Below, piece by piece: positions 22,202 to 33,834 of a stretch of 64,000 bases of DNA. Below the pieces are notes generated by a model. It was not told the DNA's origin, made no database searches, and saw only the letters and a list, made by a program, of their open reading frames with translations. Each line of letters begins with the position of its first letter. The first letter of the stretch is position 1. This stretch comes from Dipteronia dyeriana (Eukaryota > Streptophyta > Magnoliopsida > Sapindales > Sapindaceae), in the NCBI GenBank assembly GCA_032871835.1, contig CM065298.1, positions 77,528,154 through 77,592,153 of the forward strand. Direction: 5' to 3'. Position numbers and translations under genes: made by a program.

Positions 22202-24510
22202 GGCAGAATTTTCAACTAAATCCCATTATTTTTGCGATTTATCACCTTTATAAATGTCTTTGTCCATTTCATCACTTTAGTCCCTCCTTCGTTGAAAATC
22301 CATCACTTTGATATTTTTGTTAGTCCATGGTTAGTAAAAATAACGGTTATACGGATATTTCAGTCCTATGACATATCATCCACAAATACAATAATACGTT
22401 TAAAAAAAATAAAGGTGTAAAAAATACAAATTTAGTTTGAGTAATGCTTTTTTTAATAAAATATTTAATGGTAAAAATGTAAATAATTTGTGTAATGATG
22501 GCATTTTGGGTAATTAATTTAATTGTAAAGTTGTAAAATTTTAAAGTGTGTTGGTAAAATAATAAATAATGATATGCAATGATAGTATATAAATGGTAAA
22601 GTTTTAATTTTTTTTTAAAAGGGTAAATCGTATTTTAGTCCATGTAGTTTGTTTTAATTTGCGTTTAATCTATGGTTTTTTGGAATTATAGTTTTTAGTC
22701 ATTCTATAACAGAATTCGTTAAAATGATAGATTCTGACATGTCAGATATGTAAAATGACTCTGTTGCCCTTAATGAATGTTGATCCCTCTGAAAAGACTA
22801 TAAAACCCCTAACCCAAAAAAAAATCCAAATTAAACTTTTTTTAAAAAACATATCTTCTTCATTAATTTATATCATTCTATAATTCCAAAAAAAAAGTCC
22901 CAAAGAAAATCACAAATCAATAATCCCCAAAAAAAATCCACAAATTAATAATCCCAAATAAATCCACCAATTCATATCATCTTCATCTTCATATTTTCTT
23001 CTTCAATCAATTCAAAAAAAAAAACCAAAAAATATATTCGAGATCTAAAAAAAATTCAACATTATTTCATCAATATCATCACTAAAATCGATCTTTGTCG
23101 TCGATATCAGAGTTGAACGGTAGAGATAATCAAGAAAAAAAATCAACATCTTCATCATGAAACCCAAAAACCCAGTTTCTAAAGCTCAAAAGATATTTTC
23201 AGAAATCCAGAAACCTCAACAGTCATCACCCAACTCCCACACCGGCTCTCATAGACCAAAACCAACTAGAAAAACAACAACTCCAACACAGTTATATCAA
23301 CAAGAAATAGAAACCTAAGAATTGACACCTCACCAGAAAATAAAATGAAATCGAATCTATCCAATTCTCAACTTACAACTCCATTCAACAATAGATTCTA
23401 AGTAGTTGAAAAAAAAATATCAAACTAATTAAAACCAAAATCAAAGTAACCACTGGTTTTTTTTTTAACAAAATCAAATTAAAAGTAAAACAAAAAAAAC
23501 AACACTCAAATCCACAAGCAAACCCAACAACCGAAAGCACCCAACCACCCTATCAAATGATCTCTTCTCAACGAAGGAGATCAGCTCTCCCATTGCTGGC
23601 GACCACCTCAAGCCCAAACGAAAAAAAAAAACCCCATTCACCACAATCACCACTACCCCATGAAGAGAGATGGGAAGGAGAAGAATGGGGAAGAGAAAGA
23701 TATGGGACTCGGTGGTGAGATGAGATTGAGCGATGTGAAGTAGAAGATCGAGTGTCGATCTTGACTCGAAGGAGACTAAGAGAGATGGTGGGGAAGATGA
23801 TTGAATGGGTGGAGATGATGGTAGGAAAATGATTGAAGAAATCAAAGAAAAAAAGATAGAGGGAGAGATTGATAGATGGTGAGAGAGATTGATTTCCTAA
23901 TTTTCTTTTTATTTTTTTAACAGAGAAAGAGGGAGATCATTGGAGATCGGTGGTGAGTTAGGTGTGAGAGAGACTTTTTTGTAAGGAAGAGAGAGATTAT
24001 ATATATTTTTTAATTTTATTATTTAATTTAATAATGTTTATTTGTTTTTTTTAAATTAATTTGTAAATTACTATTATACCATTTTGTCATATAAGATTCT
24101 ATAACATCTGATGTCATTTTACCTTTTTACCCTCATTGACCCTTGTTGACTTGACAGAACTCTAATAGAATTGGACGGTAAATACTAAAATATGTATTGT
24201 TAGATAAATAATGGACTAAAAATTATAATTTCATAAATCGTGAACTAATCGCAGATTAAGACAAACTACAGAGACTAAAATACGATTTACCCTTAAAAAA
24301 TAGAGTAAAACTGTCATTTTAATTCAAGTAGATAGTAAAAAAGGTAAAATTGCACTTTAACATAATTTTTTATAGTTGACTGTTAAACATTCGGTCAAAG
24401 ACCAAAGTGATGGATTTTGAATAAAGGATGGAGTAAAGTAATGATAATGGCAAAGATATTTATAAATGTGACAAATCACAAAAAAGATGGGACTTGAGTG
24501 AAATTCTACC
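22202..24510. mobile_element. Outer MULE-like element without transposase
   Basis: Imperfect terminal inverted repeats of about 130 bases define it: the left end starts GGCAGAATTTT and the right end, reverse-complemented, starts GGTAGAATTTC, with CCATCACTTTG near the inner end of both. The flanks taaaaataa (22193-22201) and ttaaaataa (24511-24519) form a 9-bp target duplication with one mismatch, the size expected for Mutator-like elements. No transposase is encoded. A second inverted-repeat element lies inside it. Confidence 0.7.
22621..24293. mobile_element. Inner MULE-like element nested in the first
   Basis: The two ends are inverted copies of GGGTAAATCGTATTTTAGTC, followed by about 60 more similar bases. 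The flanking sequence ttaaaa is present on both sides and could be all or part of a target duplication. The interior is AC-rich on the left and GA-rich on the right; the 123-residue frame on the minus strand at 23474-23845 has a low-complexity Ser/Leu composition and is not a recognised protein. Confidence 0.7.
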
Positions 24511-24519
24511 TTAAAATAA

Positions 24520-25114
24520 TAAAGAAAAACAAAAGTCTAAAAAAAAGATGGAGAACTCAGTAGCCTTCCACTGGATCTGAAAAGATGGAGGGGACTAACG
24601 TGAATGTGAGTACGAAAAGACATCACTAAATTCACCAAACTGATTATAGGGTGAATTTTCAAGTCACGATCGTTTCTAATAACAATTGTCTTGACAACAC
24701 CTTTGGGCAAATAATTTAGCATCTCTTCATGTCTCTTAAAGACTTTGTCTTATGGTAGCCCTTTTGATTCAATACACATATTGTAAACATTGTATCAAAA
24801 AAGATGTAGCTGGCTCCCCTTCCATTAAAAAAGTAAAAAGATGGCCTCACTCTAACCAAATCTGGGAGGAGGTACGGCCCTAGTGGTGGATCCAAAATTT
24901 TAATAAGGTGGGACACTTGAATAAAATAACAATTATATAAAAAAATACTGAAAAATTAAGGTCAGAATAAAATAAGTTTTTATTTTTGATAAAAAAATTG
25001 ACTTTTTTATGTAAGGAAAATTGATGGTATAATGAAGTTTAGATAAACTAAAACAAATAAAACATTTAACCAAGATAAACCGATAAATAATAGAATAAAA
25101 ACAAGAAAGACAAT
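24520..25114. other. Unassigned spacer between the MULE pair and element F
   Basis: No domain or terminal repeat was recognised. Short reading frames on the minus strand show no family resemblance. Confidence 0.35.
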
Positions 25115-25853
25115 TGTAAGTTCCTCGGTGTTTGATTGACTTATTTCGTTGACAACCACATTTGAGGATTAATATGTAAGGGTAGTTTAGGCCATCATTG
25201 TTCATGACTAGGCTTAAGCTTCAAAGGTAAATCACTTTCTTAAATTTCACTGAAGAGATAATAGTGCACACATACACTCTCATGCATGTTTTAATCATCT
25301 TGCATGATTGCTTATCTGCCCTCTTTAGTGCCTTTTTGTGCCTTAACTTTTGCTTGGGTGTTTGATGCATCTTTTTTGCCCTCAGAAGAGGATTTTCCTC
25401 TTAACCGCGGTTCAAATCGCTTCCCGTGCATTGTCTTCACCGCGATCTGCATAGTGGTGTTCTCCAATGGTTGCACGCTGTTGCTACCGCGGTCTGTGCT
25501 ACATGTATGCACAACGGTCTCCCAAGTGGAGATTATCAGGCGTTGCATGTTGTCCATACCGCGGTCTGTGCACTTGCATGCAAAGTAGTTTTTAGAGCGG
25601 TGTTCCAAGTGATGCACCATCCCTATACTGCGGTCTGGACACTTACCTGTACCTCAGTACCACGGTCTAGCCAACGATCCTGATGAGATTTAGTTGCCTT
25701 TTATCCAAAACAACATCATTTCATGTAGGACACCATATATATGTTCTCTTCTCTTTTCTTTGTTCTTAAGGAGTCCAATAAGACATCTTTGAGCAACCTA
25801 GCATTTCTAGAGAGGGAAAGACTCCCAAACACTCATTTTTTACTCAACCAAAC
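25115..25853 (+). repeat. 5' LTR of element F, left part
   Basis: This starts TGTAAGTTCCTC and matches the 3' LTR at 63768. It contains four imperfect copies of a GC-rich motif (ACCGCGGTCTGTGC and variants at about 25490, 25558, 25628 and 25660) upstream of a TATA-like stretch (CCATATATATG near 25731). The copies may be promoter repeats of U3. The LTR continues at 37342 after insertions G and D. Confidence 0.85.
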
Positions 25854-28018
25854 TGTTAGGTTTTAGATTTGTGTTGGCTTGCTTCCATAACAAAACTTCA
25901 TTTCTTTGTAATGCTTAGTTGCTTAAGTGGTTCGTGATGATAAGAGCTTCAAGGAAGAAAAACAACTTCTCATGATGCAAAGTTTGTCTTCAAGAGGATT
26001 GGTACTATTCTTGGATACTAAGGTATCGAGATCCTTCTTCCTCTTGCAAGGCATAAGCGCACACACACACAATTCATTCATATGTGTCCCTGCTTAGTTG
26101 TGCATCATTAAATGCGCACACACACAATTCATACATTTGTGTCCCTGCATCATAGCATATCATTTGGTATAACACTTTCACACAATTGAAGTTGAATGCT
26201 CATGCATTGGTATGAAAGTAACGTGTTTTGAAAAATGCATGATTGGAGACTATCTCTATGTAGTTTGTATTCTTGTGTTAAATGTGTTTGTTTGTTTATA
26301 TGTTTGTATAACATAGATCTTGAACTTGGTTTTAGTCTTATATTATTCATGATTGAGTTCCGGTCAGTTCGGTTTCTCATACTATTGATTTCAAGTTCTA
26401 AGTCAAAAGATACTACACTTTCAATTTATGTTGCATACATTGTCTTTGTATTTGTATATCTAGTCTAATTATTATTTTTAGGGTTGAGTATCTTATATTT
26501 CCATGTCCGTGAGGGAGTTTCGGTTAATAATCTTCAAACGGATTCGAATTCGGAGTTTGAATTCCAAAGAACAGTCGAAGAACGCTAGAGGAGCACAAGG
26601 GATGAGGTGCGATGGCTCAAGCCATCACTTTGCACCATCCCGATATGGCGCGTGGCCATCTCGGCCCCAAAAATGCTCTGCCCCGAGATGCCCACGAGCT
26701 ATCTTGGGGAGGCACTAAAGAATGGGGGCAATTCTATCATTTGGGTGTTCTCTCTTTAAAACCTCTCATTCCCTCTCATTCATTAAGATGTTGAGAAAAT
26801 TGAATTTGAAGAACAAGTGCAGAATTTTTCATTTTGATTTTTGTTTTTGTGATAACTTCTTCATTTCTACTCTGAATCACTTGATTCAAAAACTGATTTC
26901 GAGTGTCTTGAAGAGTACTACAAACCCTAAGCATTTCCAGAACCAAATGATGTCTAGATTTTTCGTTATGATCAGATCTTCAGTTTGTGGTTTTTATCCT
27001 TGTTGTTAAAATCATCTTCTTCTTAGTTTTCTTCTTAGATCTTCTTATTGATTGATGCTATTTGATTAAGAAGCATGACTAGGATGATTTTGATATCATT
27101 TTGTGGTTTGTTGATTTGATTTTCAAGTTTAGCTAGATTTGTGATAAATTGAATGATTTGGGCTAAACTTGATAAACATGAAATTGTTTCTAGAAATCTT
27201 TTGTTCTTATGCTTGATTGATTATTTCTATATCTAATTTCATTTTCTAAGAACAAGGTTGTGTTTCAATTGGTGTCTATATCTTCATATCTATGTTCTTA
27301 GTTGATAACATGCTTAGGTTTCTTAGATATATTTGTGATTGTTCTTTAAAAGCATAATCTAGCTATCTAGTTGCATGTCCATAGAATTTGTTGATCATCA
27401 TTTTCTATGTTGAGTGCTTGTTTGCGTTTTACATTCATGATCACTTAGATGCCTTGTGAAGAGGTAGAAAGTCTCATATCTTAGAGTGATTCTTTTATTT
27501 GAGCAATTGTAAGTCTTAGCTAAAGTCGGGAGGACTTGGATAGCTAAGCAAGTGGAAGTCTCGAGACAAGAGGTGTGAGACCTCGAATTGTTGAGCAAGG
27601 AAGTCTTGACTAGAGTCGGGAGGACTCAGATAGTTGAGCAAGAAGTCTTGTCTACGGTCGGGAGGATCCGGATAGGTGAGCAAGGAATCTTCCTAGAGAC
27701 AGAGGGTCTTGGATAGGAAGTCGGCTTATTAGATCTTTAGGTTCAAGGATAGAGTGAGAGAAGAGCATGTGTTGATTGCTTGAATGTGTAACTCTATTTG
27801 AAATAGTAGATTTTCTTTTGCCGGTGGTTGTGGTATCAACCCGTGGATGTTTCCTCTTCAGAGGTTTACCACGTAAATATTGTGTGTCATTGTTTGCAAT
27901 TTTCATTAAGCATTGTTAGAATTGCATTGTTTTTAAAAGGAGATAAAATTGGAGCATATACCTATTCACCCCTCCCCCTCTAGGTATATTCACACTATAA
28001 AGATAAAGGGAAATTTCA
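25854..28018 (+). mobile_element. Solo LTR G of a SIRE-like element
   Basis: This 2165-base unit starts TGTTAGGTTTTAG and ends GGGAAATTTCA, and is flanked on both sides by the pentamer caaac (25849-25853 and 28019-28023). Its last 170 bases resemble the end of the F LTR (ACGTAAATATTGTGTGTC, CCTATTCACCCC, GGGAAATTTCA), so it belongs to the same branch. There is no internal coding region. It contains a tandem pair of GCGCACACACACA units (26048-26150), an AGCC hairpin (GATGGCTCAAGCCATC near 26610) and a repeat array at 27505-27725. Confidence 0.8.
27505..27725 (+). repeat. Imperfect tandem array in solo LTR G
   Basis: Four to five units of about 50-55 bases contain AGTCGGGAGGA(C/T), GATAG and GAGCAAG. 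Spacing and sequence are degenerate. The array lies in the R/U5 side of the LTR. Confidence 0.65.
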
Positions 28019-28023
28019 CAAAC

Positions 28024-30051
28024 TGTTGGGGTTTATGCCCTAAACATGTAACTTGTAAATGAATTTATGAAGTAAATAAAAATAAAGGTTCAATTCATTC
28101 TGTTATGTTATTTATTTTATAAACTTGTGTACATATTAACATCCTGTATTGCCAGATGTAATCTCGAACTGTGTATATGAGTGTCATATACGGATGAATA
28201 CAGTAAGTGACGTGCAATCTAAAGAGTCCATAGATAGCAAATAAAGTTGGGTACTTTATTTGTGGTTAATCTATAGCTGCGGTTCATTCTGTAATGTACA
28301 GTGATTCTATCCTGAATCATTGATATGAGATATGGGAATAGAGGCACCTTGTATGATGTGATCATATGGGACTGGGCCATGATCTATATGAATCTCACAC
28401 CAAGATCCGGTTACCGATGAGATTCATATATATCGACTAATGATGGCTATATATGGGTGATCTTAATCCTGAGTGTCTTATCGACTCTTTCAAGTTAGAT
28501 CGTGGTCTTTGATATATCATGGGTGAGGTCAGATGCATTTCCTGATCAATATACTTCGTATGTTGGGATTAGAGTTTGGTTTGTGGCTGGGAAAGTTTGT
28601 ACACAATAGTGGAATCCACTCATTCTTGCGAGAAGTAGATGGTAGTTCCCTTAAGGATTGATTCGGGGCTTGGACAATATGAGCGCTCTCCTAATTCCGT
28701 GAGAAAATAGGATTTATTGTCCATTATAGAATCAATGGTACTTAAAGGATATATGTAAATGAATGGGTATAATGGACATTATGACCCACCTCTAATTATG
28801 AACTACTGTGGAGGATCACACCATATGTAATAGTTATATCGATGGACACCGAGTTGTATCGTTTGTGTAAAAACGTCTGCAGCTGAGAAAGTATAGCTTC
28901 GGGTTTTTAGTGGAATAACACCATAGTTAATAATCAAGGATTATTAATTAAAGAGTTTAATTAATGATTCCGAGGATTATTGGAGCTCAAAATACTGTGG
29001 GTCCATTAGGTCCCCTTGCTAGCCCGATCGATTTAGGTAACAAACGTCACGGTTAATTAATTGGATTGTCCAATTAATTGTGTTACAAAAGTGACACGTA
29101 TATATTCGGGAATTAATTGAATAATGAGATTATTTAATTAATAGATAATGGTTATTAAATAACTTAAATAATGAGATTATTTAATTATGTTATTAATCAC
29201 TAAATGGAGGGTTTATGTTGATATTTATTTTTGAATAAAATAAGATAATATGATTATTTTATTTTATTAAATTCAATATTTTATTTTTGAATTTAAATAG
29301 TTTGAATTCAAAATTAAAATCAAATAAAAGATATGGGATATTTTTTATTTGAAAGTTTTTAAAAATCAAATAAAAGATATGAGATATTTTTTATTTGAAA
29401 GTTTTTAAAAATCAAATATATATTTGATCTAATATTTAAATATTATATATATGATATATATTATTTAAAATATAAAAAAAATGGTGTTGTGCGTTTTCAC
29501 ACACATCAACCAATTTTTTTGGCTTTTATGCAAAAAGAGTTTTTGTTTTTTTGTTTTTGTCATACATACAAAAGAAAAACGAAAGTGTTGTGTGTAAGTG
29601 ATTGCACCAAGAAAAAAAAAATATATATATATATAACTATTTTTTTTTTAACTACTAGAATTGTTCCAGGTGGTTTTTTTTTTAAGAAGAAATAGTTTCT
29701 CCGTTCGTTTTTCTCTACACCCTCCATCCTAAGTTCCAGAGAACAATGACGTGCCCACACGCAGTTACCAGTCCCGGGAATAGCTAAGAAGATCAGTGGT
29801 ATAGACCAGGAGCATATCGAAAAGTGAATGAGCCTCCAAACGTTGGTAAGCTTATTAATCTACTTTTTAATTATTGATTACAATTTCCTGTATTTACATA
29901 TATATTTTATTAGTGTAATAATTTTTATATGTATTTTGTTCCGAAAATAATTACGATCCTAAGTTCGCTGGCCCCAGATACAGATTACGATCTGTATAAA
30001 AAAAATTTAAAACTCGTTTCCGCTGCGTGACCGGTGAACGGGGTTCCAACA
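28024..30051 (+). repeat. 5' LTR of copia element D
   Basis: It starts TGTTGGGGTTTATGCCC and ends GGGTTCCAACA. A 47-base tandem duplication (about 29318-29413, with AAATAAAAGATATG(G/A)GATA twice) is shared with the 3' LTR and so predates the insertion. Confidence 0.93.
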
Positions 30052-30053
30052 AT

Positions 30054-30065
30054 TGGTATCAGAGC
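30054..30065 (+). other. Primer-binding site of D, first copy
   Basis: TGGTATCAGAGC is an exact tRNA-Met match, two bases after the LTR end. Confidence 0.9.
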
Positions 30066-30252
30066 AAAGGCAGTGGCGATTGGCCGATCCCCGGAAACCC
30101 TCACGCTTGATCGTGTGACGAAGCGTGGCTCTCCGTCCGGGGGATTCTTAGAGGAGTGCTCTGTTAGGTATCTGTGGGTGTCACCCCAAGGAGTTGGAAC
30201 CTTGCCCACACCCATGAGATGGGAATTTGCATCACTCAATTGGTATCAGAGC
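30066..30252 (+). other. GC-rich block ending in a second primer-binding site
   Basis: In element E the leader sequence follows directly after a single primer-binding site. In D, 175 GC-rich bases (AAAGGCAGTGGCG ... GCATCACTCAAT) are followed by a second exact TGGTATCAGAGC at 30241-30252, after which the sequence becomes collinear with E again (CAATTTTATTTTC). The block looks foreign to the leader. Confidence 0.8.
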
Positions 30253-30431
30253 CAATTTTATTTTCGGAATAGAAAATTGTTTTCGATCTTCCTGTATATA
30301 TGATTGTGTAGACACGATTTAAATTGACTATATGATGTTTTTGTATGTATATTTTTTTTTTAAAATTTAGAAAAACTTGATTGATTGTTAATTATATGGT
30401 ACTGTGGATTTATGGTTTATGGGTTGTATAA

Positions 30432-30469
<38 letters not shown>

Positions 30470-31808
30470 CTGTAATTGTATTGTAAAAAAAATGTAACTT
30501 ATATTGAAGACCTGGAAAAATCACGAAAAAGGATTCAAGAGATGAATCAGAGTGACCTGAAGAGACTGGAAGACTCGGAAATTACAAGAAGACCAAGGAA
30601 TGCCTTGGGGGTATTTTTGTAATTTTAGATTCTAATTTTTTTTAGGTTAAATAATCCACAATACTCGGTCAATTCATGTATGCTTTATATTAAATAATGA
30701 TAAAAGCATTGTCATGCATACGTATGTCATTTAGATTAGAAGTGCCTACACAAATATATTTGATATGTCATACACGCATCATAGCCTGATATTTTTTGTA
30801 TTTTTTTAATGTGATTAAAATGGGTAAATACATAAATTGGCTATGAATATAGGATTAGTTTTTTAATTGTTAAAAAACTTGGTAATTCTCATTAATATTA
30901 ATCTAGTTATTAAAGAGTTTAATAAGTTAGATTAATAGGGTCATTTATAGTAATTAGGATTAATTTGATTAATTGCCTAATTATAAATCAACCGAAAATT
31001 GTGTTAGAGTTTTAATAGTTAAAACTTGGTAAACACTTTCATAATAATCTGAGCTTAGTAAATAGTTTACATAGACTTAGATTATTCACTAATAGATTAA
31101 ATTTTTAATTGTTAAAAATCATTAATAATTTATTAGTTATTTAGAACTTGTTTATTGAATTAGTTAATGCACTAGATAACTTGATTAAAGTTAGCCGTTT
31201 GATCCTGTAGAGTCTAGGTGCATTAACGGATAATAGAAAACCCTAGTTTTAAAATAGTGAAGGGGAGAAGGATATATGACATATATATCCCGCGGTCTCC
31301 ATCATTAGTTCAACACCGTGAGATCCGAGTGGGGCCTCGTGACGACTTTGCTTTCGTCCTCCCTAAGGAGGGTTTCCACAAAGGTCAGTACCAAGGTTGA
31401 CTTCCTAACGGATATGATTTCTGAGGGTATTTCAGGATTGACCGACCCTAAGGTGGCAATTATCGAGTTAAGCTCGTGAGATCTGAAATGGTGAGTTACA
31501 CTCATAAAGGTTTTGATTAAGTTTGTTAATTAAAAACCTGACTGAATAAACGATGGTTGAATGATATGGAATAAGAGTTATTCTAGAATATCATTTGATT
31601 GAGAATGTCTCGGTCCAACATGCAAAGATTTGACCGACCCTAAGGCGGCATTTTTTTTATGGTATGTTGGATTGTCGTGGTATAGTAACTATTTTTAGGG
31701 TAGTTCTAGTTCGTTAAACATTTTCATGCATCATGTTTAAATTTATACTTAAAGCACTCAAACTTGTTTTAAATAAATGACTGAATAAATGTTTTATTTA
31801 TTTCAGCA
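30253..31808 (+). other. Leader of copia element D, conserved part at 31261-31651
   Basis: The leader is non-coding. It holds a TTA trinucleotide repeat at 30435-30469. From 31261 to 31651 it is about 97% identical to element E (48049-48440), well above the coding regions. That part has a perfect hairpin (CCTCC-CTAA-GGAGG, 31358-31371), a CGAG-TTAAG-CTCG hairpin, and the motif TTGACCGACCCTAAGG twice, 192 bases apart (31438 and 31630). Confidence 0.75.
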
Positions 31809-32943
31809 ATGTCTTCTGTATTACTTCAAATTCTCTCAAACAACAAATTAACTGGTGATAACTACACTAAGTAGAAACTTAATATTAATACAATTTTTGT
31901 CACCAAAGACCTCAAGTTTGTCCTTACGGAGGAATGTCCTCCAGCGCCTACTGCCAATGCCACACGAACTGTTCGTGAGGCATACCAGCGATGGGTCTCA
32001 TCTGATGAGAAGGCCCGAACATATATGTTGGCATCGATGACAAACGTGCTTGTCAAAAATCACGAAGCAATGACTTCAGCATTCAAAATCATAGTCATTG
32101 CAAGCTATGTTTGGGTAGCCCTCCGAGCAAAAGAAACACGAAGTTGTTCGTTCCGTTATGCTCACTCGCATGAAGGAAGGAATGTCGGTTCGGGAACATG
32201 TCCTAAGCATGATGTCCTACTTCAACACGACAGAAGTCAATGGCGGGGCCATTGATGAACCCAGTCAGGTGAGCATCATACTGACGACTCTTCCGAAGAG
32301 TTTCGATCAGTTTAAAAGCAATTACGGGATGAACAAGTTAAAGTTTAGTCTTACACAGTTGCTCAATGAACTCGCTACCTTTGAGTCCTTGATTAAGAAC
32401 AACAAAGGCAAGACCAGTGAGGCAAATGTTGTCGAACCATCTTCCTCTAATAATAAGATGAGGAAGAGGTCCGTTGGGAAGGTAAAAAGTAAGCCCATAC
32501 CCAAGAAAGCCCAAATCAAAAAGAAGGGCACCTCCACTGACCAAGACAAAGGAAAATGTTTCCATTGTAACAAGGTCGGGCACTGGAAGAGGAACTTTCC
32601 TCAGTACCTGGAGGAGGTAGCCAAGAAGAAAAAGATGAAAGGTAAATATGATTTACTTGTTCTTGAATCTTGTTTAGTGGAAGATGATTCTTCACCCTGG
32701 ATAGTTGATTCGGAGGCCACTAATCATGTTTCTTCTTATTTACAGTGGACTGATTCTTGGACACAGATAGAGGAGGGGGCCTTCTCAATGCGTGTAGGGT
32801 CGGGGGATATCGTATCGACCAAAGCAGTGGGAGCAATAAGATTGCAATGTTGTAATAATAATAGTTTTTTATTATTAAACAATATTTTTTATATTCCTGG
32901 ATTTACACGGAATTTGATTTTCGTTTCTAAGTTGTTAGAATAA
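31809..32943 (+). pseudogene. Copia element D: gag, zinc knuckle and protease
   Basis: The ATG at 31809 begins a gag frame (MSSVLLQILSNNKLTGDNYT) with an early TAG. The N-terminal part ends in a frameshift near 32130. The next open stretch (32158-32943) has LTTLPKSFDQFKSNYGM, a zinc knuckle with its last Cys changed to Phe (CFHCNKVGHWKRNF), a protease active site changed from DSGAT to DSEAT (WIVDSEATNHV), and FYIPGFTRNLIFVSKLL. Gag packages the RNA; the protease cuts the polyprotein. The active-site Asp remains, but the changes next to it and the stops argue against function. Confidence 0.85.
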
Positions 32944-33834
32944 AAATATTCTGTTTCTTTTAATAATAAGTTTGTTATTATTGGAAAGAATGGTCTGAAT
33001 ATTTGTTCAGGAACTAATGAAAACAATTTGTGTGTTTTAAAACCGTTAATACATACTACACTGCTCAACACCGAAATGTTTAAGGTTGAAAAACCAAAAA
33101 CTAAACGATATAAGATTTCTTCAGATAATGACACGTATCTCTAGCATCCAAGGCTTGGTCATATCAACCTTGACCGGATAGACAGACTAGTAAAAAGCGG
33201 ACCTTTAAGTGAGTTAAAGGTTGGCACCTTACCTGTCTGCGAATCTTGTCTAGAAAATAAGATGACTAAGAGACCTTTTACTGGAAAATGGCTTAAAGCT
33301 AAAGAACCGCTACAGCTTATACATACTGACGTCTGCAGACCGATGAATGTTAAAGCTAGGGGTGGTTATGAGTATTATGTCACCTTTATAGATGACTACT
33401 CAAGATACAGATACGTCTACCTGATGCAACGAAAGTCAGAAACATTTGAAAAGTTTAAAGAATTCCGAGCTGAAGTTATAAATCAATTAGGTAGGACTAT
33501 CAAGTCACTATGATCGGATCGTGGAGGTGAGTACCTTGACCAAGAGTTTGAAGACTTCATGGTAGAGCATGGGATAGTTTCTCAACTCACAGCTCCCGGT
33601 ACATCTCAGCAAAATGGTGTAGCAGAGAAGAGAAATAGAACCCTAATGGAAATGGTGAGATCTATGATTAGTTTCTCATCATTACCAAATTCCTTCTGGG
33701 GATATGCGTTACAAACAGCGGCATACATTTTGAATGTAGTGCCATCCAAATATGTTCCTAAAACTTCCCTAGAGTTGTGGAATGGTCGTAAAGCTAGTTT
33801 GTGACATTTTCGCATATGGGGGTGTCCAGCACAC
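32944..33834 (+). pseudogene. Copia element D: integrase
   Basis: Integrase blocks in order: LGHINLDRIDRL, CESCLENKM, LIHTDVCRP, YVTFIDDYSRYRYVYLM, then a TGA in place of Arg before [27 protein letters not shown] and [16 protein letters not shown]. The catalytic Asp and Asp residues (HTD, SDRGGEY) and the Glu in VAEKRNR can be assigned by family position. A second stop ends the frame near 33804. Confidence 0.87.

Noticed and set aside
23474..23845. A 123-residue Ser/Leu-rich frame in the inner MULE-like element
   Set aside because: It is low in complexity, follows the GA-rich strand composition and resembles no known protein.
29985..30303. Opposed 84- and 89-residue frames across the D primer-binding region
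   Set aside because: They coincide with the GC-rich inserted block, where stop codons are rare on both strands; no protein similarity is seen.
30435..30469. Possible CRISPR-like or satellite array at the TTA repeat
   Set aside because: It is a plain trinucleotide microsatellite without spacers.
31305..31505. A 66-residue frame on the minus strand that is nearly identical in D and E (second copy 48091-48291)
   Set aside because: It lies antisense to the leader, and its conservation is explained by the high nucleotide identity of that leader. Substitutions do not favour the antisense frame.
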